This document shows, in pieces, positions 55,722 through 63,910 of a stretch of 64,000 nucleotides of DNA. The position numbers and the translations under genes are program-made. The number at the start of each line of letters is the position of its first letter. Within the stretch, counting starts at the first letter, position 1. A model generated the notes under the pieces. It saw only the letters and a program-made list of their open reading frames with translations, was not told the origin of the DNA and did no database searches. This stretch comes from Pseudomonadota bacterium. Lineage in GTDB: Bacteria > Desulfobacterota > Binatia > Binatales > Binataceae. Where the stretch lies: the NCBI GenBank assembly GCA_021325355.1, contig JAJPHI010000011.1:186001-250000 (forward strand). Direction: 5' to 3'.

Positions 55722-56435
55722 GTGGGATCGGGCGCCGACAGGGTCGCCTTCCGGCTGTATCTCATTACTGATCGCAAGCTGGCGGCGGCGCACGGCGGCT
55801 TGTCGCAGATGGTCGCGGCTGCGCTCGACGCGGCGCACAGCATGGTCGGAGCGGGAGCCGTTGCGCTGCAGGTGCGTGAGAAGGACCTCGCGGGGGGCGA
55901 GCTCTATGCCCTGGCGCGCGAGCTCCGCGCTATCTGCCGGCGTTACGGCGCGCCGATACTGATCAATGAGCGGCTTGATATCGCGCTGGCGGTGGAAGCC
56001 GACGGAGTGCATCTGCCGGCAGATTCGTTTGCGATCGCGGATGCGCGTCGGCTGCTGGGCGCGTCGCGGCTGATCGGTGTATCGACGCACAGTGCCGGCG
56101 AAGTCAGCGCCGCCCGGGAGGGCGGCGCTGACTTCGCCGTCTGCGGCCCGCTGTTCGCGTCGTTGTCCAAGCCCGGTTACGGCCGCGCGGAGGGCGGCGC
56201 CGAGTTTCTCGGCGCCGCCCTCCGCGCAGCCGGCGCGATGCCGCTCTATGCGCTCGGCGGGCTAACCGCGGAGCGCGTGCACGGGCTCGCGCGGGGGTGG
56301 CGCGCCATCGGCGCGCCACCCCCGCGCGGCCTCGCCGTCATTGGCGCCGTCCTTGCCGCAGACCGCCCCGCCGACGCCGTCCGCGATCTCCTCCGCGCTA
56401 TGAACGAGTGGCAGCGGAGCGCGGACCCTCTTTGA
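55722..56435 (+). CDS. thiE: Thiamine-phosphate synthase ThiE
   Basis: A 237-residue TIM-barrel enzyme joining the pyrimidine and thiazole moieties. RLYLITDRKLA, ALQVREKDLAGGEL, LINERLDIALAVEADGVHLP, GVSTHSAGEV, CGPLFASLSKPGYGRA and YALGGLTAERV are family motifs; VIGAVLAADRPADAV closes the barrel. GTG 55722 abuts the thiG stop. The 3' half contains three perfect hairpins (56096-56139, 56185-56227, 56288-56328) that remain in frame and keep the conserved motifs. The third encodes an unusual Pro-rich segment (GWRAIGAPPPRG) between conserved strands. The 3' end overlaps the convergent hydrolase by 38 bases. Confidence 0.93.
   Translation: MGSGADRVAFRLYLITDRKLAAAHGGLSQMVAAALDAAHSMVGAGAVALQVREKDLAGGELYALARELRAICRRYGAPILINERLDIALAVEADGVHLPADSFAIADARRLLGASRLIGVSTHSAGEVSAAREGGADFAVCGPLFASLSKPGYGRAEGGAEFLGAALRAAGAMPLYALGGLTAERVHGLARGWRAIGAPPPRGLAVIGAVLAADRPADAVRDLLRAMNEWQRSADPL
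56096..56139. repeat. Perfect 20-bp inverted repeat in thiE (hairpin 1)
   Basis: Arm 56096-56115 is the exact reverse complement of 56120-56139, with loop GGGA. It covers about residues 125-139 of ThiE. Confidence 0.95.
56185..56227. repeat. Perfect 20-bp inverted repeat in thiE (hairpin 2)
   Basis: Arm 56185-56204 is the exact reverse complement of 56208-56227, with loop TTT. It covers about residues 155-169 of ThiE, just after the KPGYG motif. Confidence 0.95.
56288..56328. repeat. Perfect 19-bp inverted repeat in thiE (hairpin 3)
   Basis: Arm 56288-56306 is the exact reverse complement of 56310-56328, with loop ATC. It covers about residues 189-203 of ThiE, between the GGLTAERV and VIGAVL strands. 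Confidence 0.95.
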
Positions 56436-57066
56436 GGCGCGCCTTCAGTTCCGCCACCGTCAGCAGATGAATCCCGGCGTTCTGCCATTGACGACGGTAA
56501 ATCGCACCGTCAGTCCCGATATCGGCCGTGGCGTCGGTCACCAGATGCAGGCGAAGGTTGGTTTTGGTTTTCAGCAACCCCGCAAGCGCGTCACGGACGC
56601 AGACCTCCGTGTAAACTCCATAGACTACGACGTCCGCATAGTTCTGGAGGAGCCGGGGCAGGAGAAAATTGGCGTTGACGTTGCCGGCGAAGACGTCGAA
56701 CTGCTGCTTTTCAAAAACGATCTCGCCGCGATGGGCGAGGATCGCATCGATCTCGTCGGAGGTCAGTCGACGGTTGGGAACATAAATCGGCTTCAAGGGA
56801 GCAGTTTCATCGATTTTGCGCTGTCCCGCCGTTGCCACCATGCAGTGATCCGGATACTGGCCGCCGTTGCGCTGGAGCTCCGGATCGGTTGCTTGATGGC
56901 AGTCGGTGGAGGCGATGATGCGAAGTTTGAGACGCCGCGCCAACTGTGTCAGTTCGGCAAGGCGCGGAATTATCCGCTCGGCGCCCGGGACCGAAAGGGC
57001 GCCCTCAGGCAGCAGGAAGTCCCGCTGCGTATCGACATCGTAAAAGACCGTCAATTCGGGATCCAT
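56398..57066 (-). CDS. Isochorismatase-family cysteine hydrolase
   Basis: A 222-residue hydrolase with the Asp-Lys-Cys triad: Asp in FYDVDTQRDF, Lys in VFEKQQFDVF and Cys in YTEVCVRDA. ASTDCHQATDPE and GQYPDHCM align with the nicotinamidase/isochorismatase metal and substrate loops. Nicotinamidase, giving NAD salvage, is possible, but the family is broad. It starts at ATG 57066, 41 bases from the CDF transporter stop upstream. Confidence 0.85.
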   Translation of the reverse strand: MDPELTVFYDVDTQRDFLLPEGALSVPGAERIIPRLAELTQLARRLKLRIIASTDCHQATDPELQRNGGQYPDHCMVATAGQRKIDETAPLKPIYVPNRRLTSDEIDAILAHRGEIVFEKQQFDVFAGNVNANFLLPRLLQNYADVVVYGVYTEVCVRDALAGLLKTKTNLRLHLVTDATADIGTDGAIYRRQWQNAGIHLLTVAELKARLKEGPRSAATRS

Positions 57067-57107
57067 GTCCGCGAGGCCTCCGCGAACCCAGTCCGCATGG
57101 CGTCAGG

Positions 57108-58010
57108 CTAGAAGTGATCATGCTCCTGCGCCTTGCGATTGTCACCTTCGAGTTGCACGGTGATATGCCGGATATTGAACTTCTGCTCGATCCTTGCCGA
57201 CATATCTGACAGTACCCGGTCATGATCGACCCCGGGCGCGACGACGGCATGGGCTGACAGCGCGAATTGATGGCTGGCGAGACACCACACGTGTAAATCG
57301 TGTACCTCCTGGGTGCCCGCTACGGCAAGCAGATCGGTGCGCAGATCATCCAGATCGATATGCGCCGGCGTCGATTCCATCAGGATATCGACGCCTTCGC
57401 GTATCAGGCCCCACGATCCATAGATAATCAGCGCCCCAATCAGAAAACTCACTATCGGGTCGGCGGCCTGCCAGTGGCTCAGCGAGGTGATGATCCCCGC
57501 GATCAAAAGACCTGTGCTGCCGACGAGATCGGACACGACATGAAGAAAAACCGCCCGCCGTGCCATACTGGTACCGGAAGAACTGGCTTCGTTCGCCGTC
57601 AACCATGCGAGAAAGCCGTTGATCAGGATTCCGATACTCGCAACCGCCGTCATGACATGGCCGTTGACCGCGGCCGGTCGATGCAGGCGGCCGGCGGCTT
57701 CGAACCAGATAAAGGCCACGAGCGCCCACAGAAACAAACCGTTGAACAGCGCCCCCAGGATCTCGGCGCGCAGATAGCCGTAGGTCTTGCCGGCAGTGGC
57801 TGGACGACTCGAGATCCATAGCGTGAACAGACCGAGCGACAGCGCGGCGAGGTCGGTCAGCATGTGCACGGCGTCGGTCAGCAGGGCGAGGCTGTTGGCA
57901 TAAAAGCCGGCGATGAGTTCTGTCGCAAAGTAGATTACGGTGATGGCGAGGACGAGCGTCAGGCGCCGCCGATCGCGCGCGAGCTGGGCCTTGGCTGCGA
58001 TAGATTCCAC
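57108..58010 (-). CDS. Cation diffusion facilitator (zinc/cobalt-type efflux)
   Basis: A 300-residue CDF protein with six membrane helices and a cytoplasmic C-terminal domain. The A-site motifs are LLTDAVHMLTDLAALSLGL (helix 2, His-x3-Asp) and FLHVVSDLVGSTGLL (helix 5). The C-terminal VHDLHVWCLASHQFALSAH is the metal-binding regulatory domain. Likely exports Zn2+ or related ions by proton antiport. The end EGDNRKAQEHDHF has possible extra ligands. Confidence 0.93.
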   Translation of the reverse strand: MESIAAKAQLARDRRRLTLVLAITVIYFATELIAGFYANSLALLTDAVHMLTDLAALSLGLFTLWISSRPATAGKTYGYLRAEILGALFNGLFLWALVAFIWFEAAGRLHRPAAVNGHVMTAVASIGILINGFLAWLTANEASSSGTSMARRAVFLHVVSDLVGSTGLLIAGIITSLSHWQAADPIVSFLIGALIIYGSWGLIREGVDILMESTPAHIDLDDLRTDLLAVAGTQEVHDLHVWCLASHQFALSAHAVVAPGVDHDRVLSDMSARIEQKFNIRHITVQLEGDNRKAQEHDHF

Positions 58011-58070
58011 GGACGCTAGCGATCGCGCGATCCAGAGATTAGGCGCCGCCCTTGAGCGGAAGAGCGTTGA

Positions 58071-58595
58071 CTAGTCGTATTCCACCAGCGCGGTGCATGG
58101 GACCGGATTCAGCCGCTCACGACCTCGCAGGGCTTTCAACTCGATCACGAAGGCGCATCCGGCGACCTCGCCGCCGAGTTTTTGCGCCAGTCGCACTGCG
58201 GCCATCGCGGTCCCCCCGGTAGCGAGCAGATCGTCGACGATCAGCACGCGTGAGGCGCCCGCGAGATTGTCCTCGTGCATATGCAGCTCGGCGCGGCCGT
58301 ATTCGAGCTCATAGCTTTCAGCGACCGTGTTGAAGGGTAGCTTGCCCGGCTTGCGGGCGATCGAGAGCCCAACGCCAAGACGGTAGGCGACCGGGGCGCC
58401 GATAATAAAGCCGCGCGACTCGATGCCCAAAACCCGATCGACCTTGCCGAGCCAGGGTTCCGCCACTTGATCGACCACCGCGGCCAATCCGTGCGGGTCG
58501 GCCAGGAGCGGCGTGATATCGCGAAACAGGATACCGGGCTGTGGAAAATCGGGAATATCGCGAATAAGTCGCCTTAAGTTCTCGGCTGAGAACAT
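58071..58595 (-). CDS. apt: Adenine phosphoribosyltransferase
   Basis: A 174-residue type I phosphoribosyltransferase salvaging adenine to AMP. IPDFPQPGILFRDITPLL is the typical N-terminus, IESRGFIIGAPVA binds adenine, and VLIVDDLLATGGTAMAA is the PRPP loop. ATG 58595 has RBS AAAGGAAAA. It lies between the nlpD-like gene and the CDF gene on the same strand. Confidence 0.96.
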   Translation of the reverse strand: MFSAENLRRLIRDIPDFPQPGILFRDITPLLADPHGLAAVVDQVAEPWLGKVDRVLGIESRGFIIGAPVAYRLGVGLSIARKPGKLPFNTVAESYELEYGRAELHMHEDNLAGASRVLIVDDLLATGGTAMAAVRLAQKLGGEVAGCAFVIELKALRGRERLNPVPCTALVEYD

Positions 58596-58651
58596 GATTT
58601 TCCTTTCTCGAGCTCGACGGCGCAGCCGAGCTGAATTCGCGGCTAAGAATA

Positions 58652-59413
58652 CTAGTCCGCTGAATTGCGGGCAAAGGTGATACCGGGAGAAATGCCTGGA
58701 TCAGGCAGGTACGAAATCGGATTCTGCGGCCGATTGTTGTAACGCACCTCGAAGTGGAGATTGGGACCGCTGGCGCGTCCGGTCGCGCCCATCTGCGCGA
58801 TCGTTTCACCGCGCGCGACCGTCTCCCCCTGCCGCACGAGATTGCGTTCGTTGTGTCCATACACCGTGACGTAACCGTCGCGATGCTCGAGGATGACGAG
58901 GTTGCCGTAACCGCGCTGCCGCCCGGCAAAAATGACCGTTCCGGCATCCGCCGCCCGAATCGGCGTACCTTCGGGCGCGTCGATATCGATGCCGTCGTGC
59001 ATCACGCCGTTGCGCATCCCGAAGGGTGAGGACAGTTGCCCGGCAGCCACGGGCCAACTGAACTGGCGTGCGGCTTTCGGGGCGAACCAACCTTCGGCGA
59101 TTGGCGCGGCCGTGTACGCCCCACGTCCGGCTCCGGGAATTAGGAGCACCTGGCCGACGCGCAGTTCGCGCGGGTCGCTCAGATGGTTAACCGCCATCAG
59201 CCGCTCGGAGCTTATCCCATAGACATGGGCGATATGGTAGATCGTCTCGCCCGGCGCCACTGTATGGGTCAGGGCGGCCTGATTGCCGGAGCTTGACGGG
59301 CCGAGGACCCGTGCCGACTCCGATCGCTGGCCACACGCCGACAATACGACCAGCGCGCCGAGCATGCCGATAAGTCTCAGTCGGATCGGCCGAGATTGCC
59401 CTGGTCTTGCCAC
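58652..59413 (-). CDS. nlpD: NlpD-like LysM/M23 lipoprotein
   Basis: A 253-residue predicted lipoprotein with lipobox LSAC (Cys near residue 27). A LysM domain follows (HTVAPGETIYHIAHVYGISS), then an M23/LytM domain. The zinc-site start HDGID (His-x3-Asp) is present, but the expected HxH appears as SGPNLHFEV, with Asn for the first His, so the peptidase site is probably not functional; E. coli NlpD is also degenerate and activates amidases. The gene follows pcm with a 33-base gap, the order seen in surE-pcm-nlpD-rpoS clusters. Confidence 0.85.
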   Translation of the reverse strand: MARPGQSRPIRLRLIGMLGALVVLSACGQRSESARVLGPSSSGNQAALTHTVAPGETIYHIAHVYGISSERLMAVNHLSDPRELRVGQVLLIPGAGRGAYTAAPIAEGWFAPKAARQFSWPVAAGQLSSPFGMRNGVMHDGIDIDAPEGTPIRAADAGTVIFAGRQRGYGNLVILEHRDGYVTVYGHNERNLVRQGETVARGETIAQMGATGRASGPNLHFEVRYNNRPQNPISYLPDPGISPGITFARNSAD

Positions 59414-59446
59414 ACCACCGCCACAACCCTTTCAGCCCCGCTTAGG

Positions 59447-60094
59447 TCATGCGCTGAAGCCCTGTTTGCCGATCAGCCGCACAAAGCGGCATTCTCCGAA
59501 ATATTCCTCGTGCCAACGTCCGTCAAGCCGGCTTATCCGCACGAGGCTCTGCAGCTCGGCTTCGCCGACGGGCGCGATAAGGCGTCCCTCGGGCGTTAAT
59601 TGATCGAGCAGGGCGCGCGGAATTCCGGGCGTCGCGGCGGTGACGAGGATCACGTCGAAGGGCGCCATTTCCGGCCATCCGAGGGAGCCGTCGCTCAGGC
59701 AGAGATTGACATTGCTGATCCCGCACTCGCCAAGCAAGCGCCGGGCGCGCTCGTGTAGTTCCGGGACGCTCTCGATTGAAAAGACCGCGCGAACCAGCCA
59801 CGCCAGAACGGCCGCCTGATAACCCGATCCGGTGCCGACTTCGAGCACGCGATCCTGACCGCGCAAGGCCGCGACCTCGCTCATCAGGGCGACCATGTAG
59901 GGTTGCGAGATGGTCTGGCCAAAGCCGATCGGCAGCGGCGCGTCGTCGTAGGCGTGGTCGATCAACTCCGCCGGGACGAAGCGATGGCGCGGCACTTCGC
60001 CCATCGCCGCCAGCACTCGCGCGTCGGTGATTCCGCGTGCTTCAAGCTGCTCAGCGACCATCCGGCGGCGCGCTTCGATCAAATCGATGGTCAT
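59447..60094 (-). CDS. pcm: Protein-L-isoaspartate O-methyltransferase
   Basis: A 215-residue PCMT repairing isoaspartyl residues by SAM-dependent methylation. ARRRMVAEQLEARGITD, FGQTISQPYMVALMSE, VLEVGTGSGYQAAVLAWL (motif I) and VTAATPGIPRALLDQL are characteristic. ATG 60094. It is followed by the nlpD-like gene; surE, usually upstream, is not present here. Confidence 0.95.
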   Translation of the reverse strand: MTIDLIEARRRMVAEQLEARGITDARVLAAMGEVPRHRFVPAELIDHAYDDAPLPIGFGQTISQPYMVALMSEVAALRGQDRVLEVGTGSGYQAAVLAWLVRAVFSIESVPELHERARRLLGECGISNVNLCLSDGSLGWPEMAPFDVILVTAATPGIPRALLDQLTPEGRLIAPVGEAELQSLVRISRLDGRWHEEYFGECRFVRLIGKQGFSA

Positions 60095-60156
60095 CGCTTA
60101 AGCCTAGTACGCGAAGCCGCGCAAAACCATGTGACCATAGGGAAACGGAGTTCGGC

Positions 60157-60600
60157 TCAGAGCCGTCGTTCCATCAGACGATGCGCGATGCCGGCTTCCT
60201 CGAATGGCTCACCAAGCGGCTCATAACCGCATTTCCGATAGAACTCCTCGGCGTGTAACTGCGCGTGGAGAATGGCTTTGCGAAACCCCTCCGCCCGGGC
60301 AGCTTCCTGCAGGGCTTCGAGGATGAGTCGCCCGACGCCGCGCCGGCGCCAGTCGGCAAGGACCGCCATCCGTCCGATCTTGACCGCGTCACCATGGGGC
60401 ACCATCCGGCCGCACCCGATCGCGTGACCATCGACGGTGGCGAGGACGTGCCGGGCCCGCGCGTCGTCTTCGTCAAGTTCGATTTCTTCGGGCACGCCCT
60501 GCTCCTCAATAAAAACCTTGCGGCGGAGCTCCCAGCACCGCGCCATCGCCGCGCGGTCGCGCACCTCGGCGACAACTACCGGAGGACTCGAGGCGGCCAT
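60157..60600 (-). CDS. GNAT-family N-acetyltransferase (ElaA-like)
   Basis: A 147-residue GNAT protein. ELRRKVFIEEQGVPEEIELDE is typical of ElaA-type members. The acetyl-CoA loop is IGRMAVLADWRRRGVGRLIL (RRRGVG), and the end is EFYRKCGYEPLGEPFEEAGI. Substrate unknown. ATG 60600. It lies 62 bases upstream of pcm on the same strand. Confidence 0.88.
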   Translation of the reverse strand: MAASSPPVVVAEVRDRAAMARCWELRRKVFIEEQGVPEEIELDEDDARARHVLATVDGHAIGCGRMVPHGDAVKIGRMAVLADWRRRGVGRLILEALQEAARAEGFRKAILHAQLHAEEFYRKCGYEPLGEPFEEAGIAHRLMERRL

Positions 60601-60615
60601 AAACCGAGGTTAGGA

Positions 60616-60651
60616 CGTGCTGCCCGGCCCGCGGCCGGGCCGGGCAGCACG
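60616..60651. terminator. GC-rich 16-bp perfect hairpin
   Basis: Arm 60616-60631 pairs perfectly with 60636-60651, loop CGGC. It lies 8 bases after the stop of the minus-strand TPP-dependent enzyme and before the GNAT gene. No T-run follows, so it may be a factor-assisted terminator or an mRNA stabiliser. Confidence 0.6.
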
Positions 60652-60658
60652 CTGATGG

Positions 60659-62350
60659 CTAGTTGGAGCCGGTGGAACCGAGCAGATTGCCGCCGAGCGT
60701 TGGATGGCCGACGCTCTTGTCACCGACGATACTCACCATCGCCGGCTTGCCGGAATTGAACGCGCGTTCCAATGCCGGCCGGATCTCGTCGGGATTGGTC
60801 ACGTGCTCGCCGTGGCAGCCCATCTCCTCGAAGATCTTGTCGTACCGGATGTCCTGGAGCATGTTAAACGGGTCCGTGCGATCCTTCAGCATCGGCATCG
60901 ATTCGAAGCTCGGACCCCAGGAGCTGTTGTTCCACAGCACGCACACGATCGGCAGTTTGTAGCGCGCGGCGGTTTCCATATCGAAGCCGCCGATACCCAG
61001 TCCGCCGTCGCCCATGATCAGCGCCACCTGCGCACTGGGGCGGGCGAGTTGCACGCCGATACCCATCCCGAAGCCGTGGCCGACCGGCGCGAGCGGACCC
61101 GCGTCGATTACCGCGCCCGGGAAACGGCAGACGAAATTCTGCGACATCCATCCGGAGAGCGTGAAACTGTCGATGACGACGGTGGCGTTTTTATCCAGAA
61201 CGTTGACCAGCTCGCGCGTAAGGCGCGCCGGATGGATGGGCCGATTGTCCTGGAATTTCTTGGCGTTCTCGACCACCTGACGCTCGAAATTCGCGCGCAC
61301 CTCGGCCAGCTCTTTAATCCAGGTCGAGCTGCGATTTTTCGAGAAATCGAGCTTCGCCTCCTTGATCCGGTTGATCATCTGGCGGAGCACCAGCTTGGGA
61401 TCGCCGACGATGGGGATTTCCGCCGGCACCTGCCAGCCGATCCGATCCGGCGTCGGATCGACCTGGATATACTTGGCCTTGTCGTTCCATGTCGGCGGAC
61501 GGCCGAAATGCTCGCCGCTCCAGAAGCGGAAACCGAGGGTCAGGACGACATCGGCGCGGCCGGTGAACGGTTTTTTGAAGGCGCCGCGGATTGCCAGCGG
61601 ATGCTCCTCGGAGACCGATCCCTGGCCGGCGCGCCGCGCATAGACCGGGATATTGGTCAGTTCAACGAATTCCTTGAGCTCGGGCGCCGCCTGTGACCAG
61701 AAAAGCCCGTCACCGCCGGCGATTAACGGCCGTTCGGCGCGATGCAGCAGGTCGACCGCCTTGTCGATCTTGGCCGGATCGCCGGCCGCGCGCACGTCAT
61801 CGAGCGAGAACGGCATCCCGCCTGCGCGTTGTTTGCTGTCGTCACCGCCGGCATAAAGGATATTTTGTGGAATCTCGACCAGCGCCACGCCCTGCGGCGG
61901 CGTCAAGGCCTCGCGGAATGCCAGCCGCATGTCGAATTCGATGGTGCTCCAGTCGGTGACCCGCTTGGTATATTTGGCGAAGCTGCGCACGACCTCGGAG
62001 CCGTACGCTTCCTGGAACGAGCCCTGATGGTCTTCGGTGTTAGGATGCTGTCCGGACACGCACACGACCGCACTGTTGGTCATCGCGGCGAGACAGAGAC
62101 CGGTTACGGCGTTGGTCAGGCCGCATCCCGCTGTCACCATGCACACCCCGGGCTCGCTGGTCATCCGGGCATAGCCGTCGGCGGCATACGCCGTCGCCTG
62201 CTCATGACGCATGTGAATCAGCTTGATCTCATGGCTGCGCAGTTGGGCGAGAATCGGGAACAGATGTCCACCGTTAATCGCAAAACAATAGCGCGTCCGA
62301 TTTTCGCGCATGATCCGAGCGACCAGTTCGCCACCGTCCGCTTTGCCCAT
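60659..62350 (-). CDS. Thiamine-diphosphate-dependent enzyme (acetolactate synthase/oxalyl-CoA decarboxylase-like)
   Basis: A 563-residue ThDP enzyme with all three domains. The PYR domain has MRHEQATAYAADGYARMTSE, with the catalytic Glu. The PP domain has LIMGDGGLGIGGFDMETA and CVLWNNSSWG. It clearly differs from the ilvB product in this window (INGGHLFPILAQL instead of GYPGGAI). Possible activities are 2-hydroxyacyl-CoA lyase, oxalyl-CoA decarboxylase or an acyloin synthase; sequence alone does not decide. ATG 62350 has RBS AAGGAGGATT. Confidence 0.85.
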   Translation of the reverse strand: MGKADGGELVARIMRENRTRYCFAINGGHLFPILAQLRSHEIKLIHMRHEQATAYAADGYARMTSEPGVCMVTAGCGLTNAVTGLCLAAMTNSAVVCVSGQHPNTEDHQGSFQEAYGSEVVRSFAKYTKRVTDWSTIEFDMRLAFREALTPPQGVALVEIPQNILYAGGDDSKQRAGGMPFSLDDVRAAGDPAKIDKAVDLLHRAERPLIAGGDGLFWSQAAPELKEFVELTNIPVYARRAGQGSVSEEHPLAIRGAFKKPFTGRADVVLTLGFRFWSGEHFGRPPTWNDKAKYIQVDPTPDRIGWQVPAEIPIVGDPKLVLRQMINRIKEAKLDFSKNRSSTWIKELAEVRANFERQVVENAKKFQDNRPIHPARLTRELVNVLDKNATVVIDSFTLSGWMSQNFVCRFPGAVIDAGPLAPVGHGFGMGIGVQLARPSAQVALIMGDGGLGIGGFDMETAARYKLPIVCVLWNNSSWGPSFESMPMLKDRTDPFNMLQDIRYDKIFEEMGCHGEHVTNPDEIRPALERAFNSGKPAMVSIVGDKSVGHPTLGGNLLGSTGSN

Positions 62351-62477
62351 CGCAATCCTCCTTCAGAAAGCGGTCGCCGGGATCCTCCGGAAGCAGTTTC
62401 AAGAGGAATCTTTGCGCCGCCTTGGATAAGCCGAATCCTGACACATTTCGACCATCGGCGAAAACCGCGCGGCCGGC

Positions 62478-62509
62478 CTTGCGGAGCTCTGCCGACAAAG
62501 CTCCGCGAG
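62478..62509. promoter_or_regulatory. Hairpin in the divergent gap before the outer-membrane barrel gene
   Basis: GCGGAGCT (62481-62488) pairs with AGCTCCGC (62499-62506), extended to 62478/62509 with one G-T pair. The 229-base gap also has TATGTT at 62536-62541, resembling the smc and ftsY -10 boxes, but lacks a clear -35. Confidence 0.35.
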
Positions 62510-62579
62510 GGGATGGTTTCGGCGTCAATTACCGGTATGTTACAAGCGGTCTGGATTTAACTCCTTGGTAGTTCTGCTG

Positions 62580-63839
62580 ATGAAGCGAGTGACGCGATGG
62601 TTGATGCTGGCGCTGGTTCTGATCACTTGTGCGTCCCGCGGGGAGGCTTTCTCGCTGCTCGATCGCTCCACCTGGCCGGGCTGGATGAATCCGAGCAACT
62701 GGCCGTTCACGCTGATCCCGATTCCCGAGGTGGCGACCGATCCCAATGCCGGCACGACCTACGGCCTGCTGATGGTGGCGCTCTTCGAGGATAGCCACAA
62801 ACAGATCAGCAGTATCTTCGCGCCGGACCTCAACAACAATACCAAGCTCGGTTTCGGCGGCGGCCTGCGCTACTTCGCCTATCCCTCGGAAGACACCGAA
62901 TGGTACGCGCTGACCGAGTTTCACGAGAATATCGAGCGACGGGTCGATCTCGACTACTCAACCGGCCGTCAGCATCAGTCGCAGTGGTCCTTTGAAGGAC
63001 GACTGTTCTTCGAACGCGATCCGACCGAGCGCTTTTTCGGTATCGGCAACAACACCGGCGAAGGCGGCGAGAGCAACTATACGACGGAGCAGGTCTATGT
63101 GCGCGGCCTGATTGGCTGGAACGCCACCGAGAATTTCCAGATGGCGCTCGTGTCGCGGCCGCGCTTTGTGCGTATCCAGGAGGGCGCGTTCAACACGATC
63201 CCGCAGACCATCGACCTGTACAGGAACGTGAAAGGTATCAACGGCGGCAGCGAGATCTATAACGAGGCTCGCGCGACCTACGATACGCGCGATTCGGTGG
63301 ATATCCCGCACTCGGGCGGGCTGATTATCGCCTACTATGGACTCGCCGACCGCCGCTTCATGAGTTCGGTGTCGTATAATCGCACCGGGGTCGATTTTCA
63401 TCATTACTGGACGGTTTTCCCCCGCCTGACCATCGCCACCCACGCCTATCTGCAGTATATCCCGGCGGGCAACGAGACGCCGTTCTGGGCGATGGCTCGG
63501 CTGGGCGGCGATGAGAGCCAGCTTTACGATCAGCAGACCCTGCGCGGCTATGGGGTCGGCCGATGGGTCGATAACAACCTCTCGGTCGGCAACGTTGAGT
63601 TTCGCACCAAGGTCTATGAAGCCGACCTCTTCGGGACGCACGGGGTGGCGCAGGTAGCCCCGTTTCTCGAGGCGGGACGGGTTTTTCACAGCCCTTCGAC
63701 CGACCCGCTCGAATCGCTGCATCCGGTGGGCGGGGTCGGCTTTCGCGCGATCGCCGAGCCGTTCGTCGTGGGCTATGTCGACGTTGGCTGGGGAGGCGAG
63801 GGCGCCGCGGTCTTTTCCGGCGTCAACTATCCGTTCTGA
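62580..63839 (+). CDS. BamA/TamA-family outer-membrane beta-barrel protein
   Basis: A 419-residue outer-membrane protein. Residues 1-23 form a signal peptide (MKRVTRWLMLALVLITCASR). Most of the rest is beta-barrel with alternating aromatic strands, such as GFGGGLRYFAYPS, WSFEGRLFFERDPTERFFG, IYNEARATYDTRDSVDIPHS and the surface-antigen-like GYVDVGWGGEGAAVFSG. It ends NYPF with a C-terminal Phe, the barrel-assembly signal. No POTRA repeats are evident, so it resembles stand-alone D15/bacterial surface antigen barrels. ATG 62580 was chosen for the signal peptide; a TTG at 62565 is in frame. Confidence 0.85.
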   Translation: MKRVTRWLMLALVLITCASRGEAFSLLDRSTWPGWMNPSNWPFTLIPIPEVATDPNAGTTYGLLMVALFEDSHKQISSIFAPDLNNNTKLGFGGGLRYFAYPSEDTEWYALTEFHENIERRVDLDYSTGRQHQSQWSFEGRLFFERDPTERFFGIGNNTGEGGESNYTTEQVYVRGLIGWNATENFQMALVSRPRFVRIQEGAFNTIPQTIDLYRNVKGINGGSEIYNEARATYDTRDSVDIPHSGGLIIAYYGLADRRFMSSVSYNRTGVDFHHYWTVFPRLTIATHAYLQYIPAGNETPFWAMARLGGDESQLYDQQTLRGYGVGRWVDNNLSVGNVEFRTKVYEADLFGTHGVAQVAPFLEAGRVFHSPSTDPLESLHPVGGVGFRAIAEPFVVGYVDVGWGGEGAAVFSGVNYPF

Positions 63840-63910
63840 CGGCCGTCCGACCGCTTATCGTCCCGATTCTGCTTATCATCCCGGTTCCGAGGCTTTGATC
63901 GCGGAATCGG

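Noticed and set aside
54420-56090. A 556-residue minus-strand open frame over thiS, thiG and the riboswitch
   Set aside because: It would be antisense to the TPP riboswitch and two clear thiamine genes and shows only low-complexity composition.
56096-56328. Rho-independent terminators in thiE
   Set aside because: The hairpins lie within coding sequence, lack T-runs, and the frame continues to a normal ThiE C-terminus.
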